36,791 nt of DNA from assembly GCA_012735145.1 (NCBI GenBank), contig JAAYIA010000024.1, positions 1 to 36,791 on the forward strand, given 5' to 3'. The position numbers and the translations under genes are program-made. Positions 1 through 5,720 of this stretch are shown in pieces; position 1 is the first letter of the stretch; each line of letters opens with the position of its first letter. Under the pieces are notes generated by a model, which did no database searches, was not told the origin of the DNA, and saw nothing but the letters and a program-made list of their open reading frames with translations. The DNA is from Clostridiales bacterium. GTDB lineage: Bacteria > Bacillota > Clostridia > Peptostreptococcales > Anaerovoracaceae.

Positions 1-558
1 ATGCATGAATTTGCTCACGCATGGATGTCCGACAAGCTGGGCGATCCAACACCAAGGAGGCAAGGAAGGCTTTCAATCAGTCCTCTTGCACATATTGATT
101 GGCTTGGACTTGGAATGCTTTTTGTTTTTAATTTTGGCTGGGGAAGACCGGTAATGATTGACCCCTCATATTACAAAAATAGAAGAAGAGACGAATTTCT
201 CGTTGCGATATCCGGAGTAACGATGAATTTAATCATCGCAGTGATAGTTGCAATTCCGGCACGACTTTTATACAGCTATTACGAAGCAACAGGAGCATAT
301 ACGATACAAATGATTTTTCTGATATTTTACTATACGGTAATCATAAACCTATCCCTTATGGTATTTAACCTTATTCCTGTTCCTCCTCTTGATGGTTGGA
401 ATATAGTATCTCAGATGTTTAATCTACAAAAATATAGCTGGTGGAACACAGTCTATAGATATGGTATATGGATACTCTTTGCATTGATATTCATGAATAT
501 CACCGGTATTATTTTGAGCCCGGCTATAAAATTTTTTGTTGGATTACTTGGTTTGTAG
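1..558 (+). CDS. Site-2-type (M50) membrane metalloprotease, 3' part
   Basis: Probable intramembrane zinc protease of the M50 family (short bacterial site-2 protease-like type). What is seen: the zinc motif HEFAH right at the window edge (residues 2-6 of the visible part), then GDPTPRRQGRLS, and a C-terminal NLIPVPPLDGW motif whose Asp is the third zinc ligand in this family. About four hydrophobic segments surround these motifs. Family members normally have a hydrophobic stretch before HExxH, so the ATG at base 1 is probably an internal Met and the true start lies upstream of the window. The substrate cannot be inferred. The gene ends 6 bases before the stop of the convergent GntR gene, with no clear terminator between them. 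The family call is secure; the role is unknown. Confidence 0.85.
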   Translation: MHEFAHAWMSDKLGDPTPRRQGRLSISPLAHIDWLGLGMLFVFNFGWGRPVMIDPSYYKNRRRDEFLVAISGVTMNLIIAVIVAIPARLLYSYYEATGAYTIQMIFLIFYYTVIINLSLMVFNLIPVPPLDGWNIVSQMFNLQKYSWWNTVYRYGIWILFALIFMNITGIILSPAIKFFVGLLGL

Positions 559-564
559 TTTGTT

Positions 565-1224
565 TTAGAAGTAATCTGCCATTCTACGCAGCTTAGACTG
601 GGACATGTGGATTTCCATTGCTTTTTTCCCTGCAGCAACATTCCGTGTTTCAAAGGCATTAAAAAGAGCCCTATGCTCCGAAAGAATCGTTCTCAAATAA
701 TCCCCAGCATATGATTTTGCTGGTGCAGAGTGTTTAAGATAAGTTTGATATGTAATCAATGTTTTGTGAAGTATCTTATCCTTTGTACCAGCATATATTA
801 TTCCATGAAATTCGGCATTAAATTGTAAGACTTTCTCTGCATCATCCTTAAGAGTGTAGAATTCCATAAACTCCATCGTTTCTTTAAGAGAGTCAATATC
901 ATTATCGTCCATTCTTTGAATAGACCACTCAACAGCCTTAGTCTCAAATAAGCATCTGAGATCAAAAAGGTCAGATATTTCTCTTTTAGTAAGACCAACA
1001 GCAAAGGCTCCTCTGTTTGGAATATTTTCAATTAAACCGTCAGTTTCAAGCTGTCTGAAAGCCTCTCTGACAGGAGTTCTGCTCACATTGTACTTTTTGC
1101 ACAAAACATGCTCTGTGAGCTTTGTTCCAGGCTTTATTGCACCCGAAAGGATGTCCTTTTGTATTTCGTTATGCAAACTTGTTGATAAGGGCTGGTTAGA
1201 ATTATCAATCGTAAGAATAGCCAT
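565..1224 (-). CDS. GntR family transcriptional regulator (FCD/FadR subfamily)
   Basis: Cytoplasmic DNA-binding regulator of about 219 residues. The N-terminal winged helix-turn-helix contains GAIKPGTKLTE and the GntR signature VSRTPVREAFRQLETDGL. The C-terminal helical FCD ligand domain keeps histidines typical of its metal/ligand pocket (FNAEFHGIIY, SEHRALFNAF, EIHMSQ). Such regulators usually respond to small carboxylates; the ligand here is unknown. I chose the ATG at 1224 because GAGAGGA lies about 5 bases upstream of it. An in-frame ATG at 1242, preceded by AGGTAGG, is a possible alternative adding six residues. The gene has its own strong promoter overlapping a palindrome, which suggests autorepression. 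It is transcribed towards the M50 protease gene and away from nth. No metabolic operon lies next to it inside the window to reveal the regulated pathway. Confidence 0.88.
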   Translation of the reverse strand: MAILTIDNSNQPLSTSLHNEIQKDILSGAIKPGTKLTEHVLCKKYNVSRTPVREAFRQLETDGLIENIPNRGAFAVGLTKREISDLFDLRCLFETKAVEWSIQRMDDNDIDSLKETMEFMEFYTLKDDAEKVLQFNAEFHGIIYAGTKDKILHKTLITYQTYLKHSAPAKSYAGDYLRTILSEHRALFNAFETRNVAAGKKAMEIHMSQSKLRRMADYF

Positions 1225-1290
1225 AATTGTCCTCTCTAGCATGTCAGAATTTGCCTACCTTAATATTTAGAGGTATTTAGGTCTCTCTGT

Positions 1291-1304
1291 ATAACTATAG
1301 TTAT
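1291..1304. promoter_or_regulatory. Candidate GntR operator (14-bp perfect palindrome)
   Basis: ATAACTATAGTTAT is a perfect inverted repeat, flanked by TGT on the left and ACA one base out of register on the right. FCD-type GntR proteins usually bind short palindromes. This one covers the -10 box of the gntR promoter, so bound protein would block it. That it is the operator of this GntR protein is inference from position and symmetry. Confidence 0.5.
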
Positions 1305-1322
1305 TACAAAAAAATTTGTCAA
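1294..1322 (-). promoter_or_regulatory. SigA-type promoter of the gntR gene
   Basis: On the minus strand TTGACA (1322-1317) and TATAGT (1299-1294) are separated by exactly 17 bases. This is a near-consensus housekeeping promoter firing towards the gntR gene, with the start of transcription expected near 1287. Confidence 0.7.
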
Positions 1323-1400
1323 CAAAACACTCAAAAAAGCTTTAAATTTATAGTTGATTTGATTAATAGAAGATTACAGAAAGGTATAATATAAAAAAAT

Positions 1401-2042
1401 ATGAGTGAAAAAATTATAAAAAAAAATCAAATTAAAGAGGTAATGCATTTACTTTTACAAATGTATCCTGAAGCGTCATGCGAGCTTGATCATGGCAGTA
1501 AATTTGAGCTTCTTATCGCAGTTGTATTGTCTGCTCAAACAACGGATGTAAGTGTCAATAAAGTTACGCCAAAACTCTTTCATAAATATTCAGATCCCTC
1601 AAGCCTAGCTGCAGCTAATGTTTCGGATGTGGAAGGAATCATAAAAACAATAGGTTTGTATAGGACAAAAGCAAAAAATATAGTCAATCTTTCTAGAGAT
1701 CTTTGCGACAAATTTGAAGGGAAAGTTCCCGATAACTATGATGACCTTATAACATTACCCGGTGTAGGAAGAAAAACTGCAAACGTGGTACTTGCTGAGG
1801 CTTTTAAAATTCCAAGAATTGCCGTTGATACACATGTTTTTCGTGTTGCAAACAAAATAGGATTAGTTGCCGAGAAAAATGTTGTTGACACTGAAGAGGC
1901 CCTTATGAAAAGACTGCCCAAAAGTGACTGGATTTTGTTTCACCATCTTCTGATTTTTCACGGTCGTAGGTGTTGTACTGCAAGAAATCCGAAATGCAAT
2001 AAATGCCTTATCAGAGACATTTGTATAAACACCATGAAGTAG
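1401..2042 (+). CDS. nth: Endonuclease III (DNA glycosylase/AP lyase)
   Basis: Base-excision repair enzyme that removes oxidised pyrimidines and cleaves the abasic site. The 213-residue length matches the family (about 211). The helix-hairpin-helix reads LPGVGRKTA with the catalytic Lys at residue 125. The catalytic Asp is D143 in VDTHVFRV. The C-terminal [4Fe-4S] cluster signature Cys-x6-Cys-x2-Cys-x5-Cys is intact (C192, C199, C202, C208). A TATAAT box lies at 1385-1390, only about 10 bases before the ATG, so the mRNA leader must be very short. No good -35 box or ribosome binding site is visible, which suggests modest expression. It stands alone between the gntR gene and gap. Confidence 0.95.
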   Translation: MSEKIIKKNQIKEVMHLLLQMYPEASCELDHGSKFELLIAVVLSAQTTDVSVNKVTPKLFHKYSDPSSLAAANVSDVEGIIKTIGLYRTKAKNIVNLSRDLCDKFEGKVPDNYDDLITLPGVGRKTANVVLAEAFKIPRIAVDTHVFRVANKIGLVAEKNVVDTEEALMKRLPKSDWILFHHLLIFHGRRCCTARNPKCNKCLIRDICINTMK

Positions 2043-2102
2043 AATGATTGAGGTTTTATTCTAATGTTGAATTAATAGTGCTATTACCTTTCTCTAATGA
2101 TA

Positions 2103-2131
2103 TTGATAACTATCTTGAAAATTGATAAAAT
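2103..2131 (+). promoter_or_regulatory. Promoter of the gap gene
   Basis: TTGATA (2103-2108), a 17-base spacer and TAAAAT (2126-2131) lie about 47 bases upstream of the gap start codon. This would give a leader of roughly 40 bases ending in GGGAGG. No palindrome like a CggR site is obvious in the leader. Confidence 0.55.
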
Positions 2132-2177
2132 AATCAAAGAGTAAAGTATTTTTTATTATCTATTGGGAGGCGATAAA

Positions 2178-3194
2178 ATGGCTAAAGTAGGAATTAATGG
2201 TTGGGGCAGGATATCGACATGTGCCATGAGAGCATCACTGCTTTTTGACGATATTGATATTGTTGGCATCAACTGGAGAAACGCAGACGTAGATTATGTT
2301 GCATATATGCTAAAGTATGATTCAGCATTCGGAAGATTTCCCGGAACAGTAGAAACTTATGATAAGGGTATTATCGTCAATGGTAAGAAGATACCTGTTT
2401 ATTTTGAGGAAAATCCTGTAGATATTCCATGGGACGAATGCGGGGCTGAGTACATTATTGATGGAACGGGAGCTTTGACTTCAACAGAAAAAGCACAGCC
2501 TCATCTTGACGCAGGAGCAAAGAAAGTAATAATTTCTGCTCCGGCCAAGGATAAGATTACTCCTACGTTTGTCTATGGAGTGAATCATAAAGAATACACA
2601 AGCGACATGAATGTTATATCTGCAGCGTCCTGTACTACAAATTGCCTCGCACCTCTTTGCAAGGTTCTTAATGACAGATGGGGCATCGTTCAAGGTCTTA
2701 TGACTACAATCCATGCATCTACTGGAAAACAAAAAACTAACGATGGAAGATCTAATAGCGATTGGAGAAGAGGTAGATCTGTATATAACAATATCATCCC
2801 TACAACAACAGGAGCAGCAAAAGCAGTAGGTCTTGTAATTCCAGATATACAGGGCAAATTTACAGGTCTTGCTTTCAGAGTACCAACTATAGATGTTTCT
2901 GTTGTGGATATCGACGTTATGCTTAAAGAATCGGCTACTATAGATGAAATCAACAAGGCAATGAAAGAAGCTGCTGAAGCAGGAGAGCTCAAAGATGTAC
3001 TCGGATATGCTGACGATCCTGTAGTTTCAATCGATTTCTTAGGTAGTCACCATGCTTCAGTATATGATTCTCAGATGACAATCGAAGTCAACGACAAGTT
3101 CTTTAAACTTATTGCATACTACGACAATGAGTTCGGATATACATGTAATATGTTGAGATTGATTGGGCATATGGCAAAGGTAGATAATAAATAA
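2178..3194 (+). CDS. gap: Glyceraldehyde-3-phosphate dehydrogenase, class I
   Basis: Glycolytic enzyme making 1,3-bisphosphoglycerate from glyceraldehyde 3-phosphate. The 338-residue protein contains the catalytic SCTTNC motif with C152 and the base H179 (TTIHAST). The C-terminal YDNEFGY is also intact. The start is set at the ATG at 2178, preceded by GGGAGG; an in-frame ATG at 2163 sits before that ribosome binding site and is rejected. Oddity: the nucleotide-binding loop that usually reads VND(L/T) with an NAD-selecting Asp reads GINWRNAD here, with Trp at position 33 and one extra residue relative to the E. coli enzyme. The N-terminal glycine motif is GINGWGRISTCAMRA instead of the usual NGFGRIGR. 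Cofactor preference may therefore not be simple NAD. It is the first gene of the gap-pgk-tpiA block, with a hairpin terminator separating it from pgk. Confidence 0.96.
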   Translation: MAKVGINGWGRISTCAMRASLLFDDIDIVGINWRNADVDYVAYMLKYDSAFGRFPGTVETYDKGIIVNGKKIPVYFEENPVDIPWDECGAEYIIDGTGALTSTEKAQPHLDAGAKKVIISAPAKDKITPTFVYGVNHKEYTSDMNVISAASCTTNCLAPLCKVLNDRWGIVQGLMTTIHASTGKQKTNDGRSNSDWRRGRSVYNNIIPTTTGAAKAVGLVIPDIQGKFTGLAFRVPTIDVSVVDIDVMLKESATIDEINKAMKEAAEAGELKDVLGYADDPVVSIDFLGSHHASVYDSQMTIEVNDKFFKLIAYYDNEFGYTCNMLRLIGHMAKVDNK

Positions 3195-3213
3195 TAACTA
3201 TGTAGTTATGTAA

Positions 3214-3244
3214 GTGCCGTACATCCTTGTGCGGCACATTTTTA
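3214..3244 (+). terminator. Intrinsic terminator or attenuator between gap and pgk
   Basis: GTGCCGTACA, a TCCT loop and TGTGCGGCAC form a 10-bp stem with one T-G wobble, followed by ATTTTTAT. The U-tract is directly followed by the pgk ribosome binding site (GAGGAG at 3246-3251). There is no room for a promoter between hairpin and pgk, so it is probably leaky, or a processing/stability element. It could set a higher gap than pgk mRNA level. Confidence 0.75.
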
Positions 3245-3262
3245 TGAGGAGAAATACAAGAA

Positions 3263-4447
3263 ATGAAGAAAACAGTAAAAGATATCAACTGGACAGGCAA
3301 GACAGCTGTTGTGAGGTGCGATTTTAATGTTCCACTAAAAGACGGTGTTATTGTTGATGACACTAGAATTACAGCGGCACTCCCTACAATCAAGTATTTA
3401 ATAGAGCAAGGAGCAAGGGTCGTAATTATGTCTCATCTTGGAAGACCTAAGGGAAAACCTGTTCCTGAGATGAGTCTCAAACCTGTCTCAGCAAAGCTGG
3501 GTAATTATCTTGGTATCGATATAAATTTTGCTCAATCAGATAATGTAATTGACGAAGCAGTTATACAGTCGGCAAAGGCGCTTAAACCAGGAGACGTTAT
3601 GCTGATTGAAAATGTCAGATATCGTTCAGAAGAAGAGAAGAATGATCCGGAATTTGCAAAAAACCTCTCAAAGCTTGGCGATATCTTTGTTCAAGAAGCT
3701 TTTGGAACGGCTCACCGTGCACATGCTTCAACAACAGGAATAGCAGATTATATACCGGCAGTATCAGGTTTTCTTATCGACAAAGAACTTAGATTCCTTG
3801 GTAATGCCTTGGAATCTCCGAAAAGACCTTTTGCAGCTATAATGGGAGGAGCAAAAGTTTCGGACAAAATTCCTGTAATAACGAATCTTCTTGATAGGGT
3901 AAATATCCTTATCATTGGTGGAGGAATGCTCTTTACTTTCCTAAAAGCACAAGGATTTTCAATTGGAAAATCTTTACTAGATGAAGAAGGCGTCAATCTT
4001 GCTACAGATATATTAAAAAAGGCTGAAGAGAAGGGTGTTAGACTCCTTCTTCCGGTAGATGTAGTATGTGCAGATGAATTCTCCAATGATTCTGCCTTCG
4101 CTACATATGATATTGATTCAATACCTGATGATAAAATGGGTTTAGATATAGGAAATAAAACTGTAAAGCTGTTCACAGAAACCCTCAAAACGGCCAAAAC
4201 AATAGTCTGGAACGGTCCTATGGGTGTTTTTGAAATGAGTAACTTTGCAAATGGAACAAAAGCTATTGCTAATTGTCTTGCTGACCTTGATGCTGTTACT
4301 ATTATTGGTGGTGGAGACAGCGCTGCTGCAGTAAAGCAGTTCGGAGTAAGTGAAAAGATGACACATATAAGCACTGGTGGTGGAGCTAGCCTTGAGTTCC
4401 TTGAAGGTAAAGTTCTTCCGGGGATAGCAGTTATTGACACTCTTTAA
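3263..4447 (+). CDS. pgk: Phosphoglycerate kinase
   Basis: Transfers the acyl phosphate of 1,3-bisphosphoglycerate to ADP, the first ATP-yielding step of lower glycolysis. The 394-residue length is standard. Seen: the N-terminal signature VVRCDFNVPL, substrate-binding SHLGRPKG, the AFGTAHRAHAST segment, the hinge region KVSDKIPVI, and the C-terminal nucleotide-site GGGDSAAAV and STGGGASLEFLEG. The ATG at 3263 follows GAGGAG by about 11 bases. It lies 68 bases after gap, across the hairpin at 3214-3244, and 43 bases before tpiA. A short all-AT-paired hairpin (4452-4471, seven pairs) lies before tpiA, without a U-tract. Confidence 0.97.
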   Translation: MKKTVKDINWTGKTAVVRCDFNVPLKDGVIVDDTRITAALPTIKYLIEQGARVVIMSHLGRPKGKPVPEMSLKPVSAKLGNYLGIDINFAQSDNVIDEAVIQSAKALKPGDVMLIENVRYRSEEEKNDPEFAKNLSKLGDIFVQEAFGTAHRAHASTTGIADYIPAVSGFLIDKELRFLGNALESPKRPFAAIMGGAKVSDKIPVITNLLDRVNILIIGGGMLFTFLKAQGFSIGKSLLDEEGVNLATDILKKAEEKGVRLLLPVDVVCADEFSNDSAFATYDIDSIPDDKMGLDIGNKTVKLFTETLKTAKTIVWNGPMGVFEMSNFANGTKAIANCLADLDAVTIIGGGDSAAAVKQFGVSEKMTHISTGGGASLEFLEGKVLPGIAVIDTL

Positions 4448-4490
4448 TTAATTATTACCGACAAGTAATAAAGAAACGGGGATAGATAAT

Positions 4491-5258
4491 ATGAAAAAAT
4501 TTCTTATAGCAGGAAACTGGAAAATGAATAAAACAGCATTAGAATCTGTAAAATTTGCTAAAGAATTGAGAGCTATGGATCTTGACAACGAGAAAGATGT
4601 TGCTATACTTGCGCCTTTTACTAATCTTTTCGCCCTTGCAGATGCACTTGATGAAAGCGATATTGGTTTTGGTGCTCAAAATGTTCATTTTGAAAGCTCT
4701 GGTGCATATACAGGTGAAATCTCAGTTGATATGCTTAAAGAAATCGGTGTTAAGTACTGTATAGTAGGACATTCGGAAAGAAGAGAATACTTTAATGAAA
4801 CAGATGAAACTGTCAATTTAAAGCTCAAAATCCTAATCTCAAATGAAATTATTCCGATTCTCTGCGTAGGAGAATCTCTCGAAACCAGAGAAAGCCACAA
4901 AGAGAGAGAATTTGTTATGAAACAACTTATTAGGGCATTCAAAGGTATAGATAATGTGGATGCAAACAAGATTATAATAGCATACGAACCTATTTGGGCA
5001 ATTGGGACAGGTAAAACAGCCACACCTCAACAAGCGGAAGAAATGTGCTCATTTATCCGTGTAGTTATTGAGGACCTATACAGTGATAATTCAATTGCTT
5101 CAAATATGCTGATACTCTATGGCGGAAGCATGAAGCCTACCAATGCTGCAGAACTCCTTAACAAGCCGAATATCAACGGTGGATTGATAGGTGGAGCAAG
5201 TTTGAAGGTTGAAGATTTCGCTGATATTGCAAAGATTGCATCAAAAATTCTACAGTAA
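4491..5258 (+). CDS. tpiA: Triosephosphate isomerase
   Basis: Interconverts dihydroxyacetone phosphate and glyceraldehyde 3-phosphate. The 255-residue TIM barrel has the active-site Lys in AGNWKMNKT (K11), the electrophile His in GHSERR (H94), the catalytic Glu in YEPIWAIGTG (E166), and the phosphate-gripping YGGS and GGLIGGASL loops. A GGGG-containing weak ribosome binding site precedes the ATG. It is the last glycolytic gene of the block. Phosphoglycerate mutase and enolase, which in many Firmicutes come next before secG, are absent here. A weak terminator follows. Confidence 0.97.
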   Translation: MKKFLIAGNWKMNKTALESVKFAKELRAMDLDNEKDVAILAPFTNLFALADALDESDIGFGAQNVHFESSGAYTGEISVDMLKEIGVKYCIVGHSERREYFNETDETVNLKLKILISNEIIPILCVGESLETRESHKEREFVMKQLIRAFKGIDNVDANKIIIAYEPIWAIGTGKTATPQQAEEMCSFIRVVIEDLYSDNSIASNMLILYGGSMKPTNAAELLNKPNINGGLIGGASLKVEDFADIAKIASKILQ

Positions 5259-5275
5259 TGTTGTAAGTTTATCTA

Positions 5276-5304
5276 TCAATTCAGTGCATAGAATTGAATT
5301 TTTT
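5276..5304 (+). terminator. Probable terminator after tpiA
   Basis: TCAATTC and GAATTGA form a seven-pair, AT-rich stem around an eight-base loop, followed by a run of six T (5299-5304). The stem is weak. Its position at the end of the glycolytic block, just upstream of a strong new promoter, supports a terminator. Confidence 0.5.
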
Positions 5305-5357
5305 ATATACTATTTGGGAATTTAGATATAGAGAAAACCTTTTACTTTTTAGAAAAA

Positions 5358-5386
5358 TTGACACAAATATACTTGAATGATATAGT
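5358..5386 (+). promoter_or_regulatory. Strong SigA-type promoter of secG
   Basis: TTGACA (5358-5363), a 17-base spacer and TATAGT (5381-5386) form a near-consensus housekeeping promoter. It lies 68 bases before the secG ATG. No terminator is visible between secG and the following pyrophosphatase-like gene, so it probably drives both. Confidence 0.75.
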
Positions 5387-5454
5387 TAGTTGTTAGTTTT
5401 TAGGCATTGAATACATTCAAGGCTATTTATAATGTATTATTTCAGGAGGAAAAA

Positions 5455-5688
5455 ATGCGTACAGCTTTAATGGTTACTATTTTAATAGCAAGTATCGTTC
5501 TTATTGTAAGTATTTTGTTGCAGTCGAGCAACAGCGATGGACTCTCCGGTTCTATTGCAGGTGGAGCGGAACAACTCTTTGGCAAGAAGAAAAGTAGAGG
5601 ATACGATGCTATTCTTGCAAGAATAACAACAGTATCTGCTGTAGTTTATATCGTAGTTGCTTTGGTTATCGTTGCAATATTTAACTAA
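5455..5688 (+). CDS. secG: Protein-export membrane protein SecG
   Basis: Small subunit of the SecYEG translocon in the cytoplasmic membrane. The 77-residue protein has two hydrophobic segments (about 4-22 and 54-75). They are joined by the family's signature loop with QSSNSDGLSGSIAGGAEQLF and a basic KKKSRG stretch. The ATG at 5455 is chosen because AGGAGG lies at the right distance. An upstream in-frame ATG at 5407 would add sixteen residues that are not SecG-like. It sits after tpiA as in many Firmicutes, but rnr and smpB do not follow; instead a pyrophosphatase-like gene starts 32 bases later. Confidence 0.93.
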   Translation: MRTALMVTILIASIVLIVSILLQSSNSDGLSGSIAGGAEQLFGKKKSRGYDAILARITTVSAVVYIVVALVIVAIFN

Positions 5689-5720
5689 TAGAAATCATCT
5701 GATAACAGGGGTTTATTTTA

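Noticed and set aside
3748-4440. Long minus-strand open frame of 230 codons inside pgk
   Set aside because: It lies wholly antisense to pgk, has no ribosome binding site, and its translation is low-complexity with no recognisable domain.
4452-4471. Hairpin between pgk and tpiA
   Set aside because: Seven AT-dominated pairs with no following T-tract; too weak for a terminator and easily a chance repeat in AT-rich DNA.
5407-5454. Upstream in-frame ATG extension of secG
   Set aside because: It would place AGGAGG inside the coding region and add a segment unlike SecG; the ATG at 5455 has ideal spacing.
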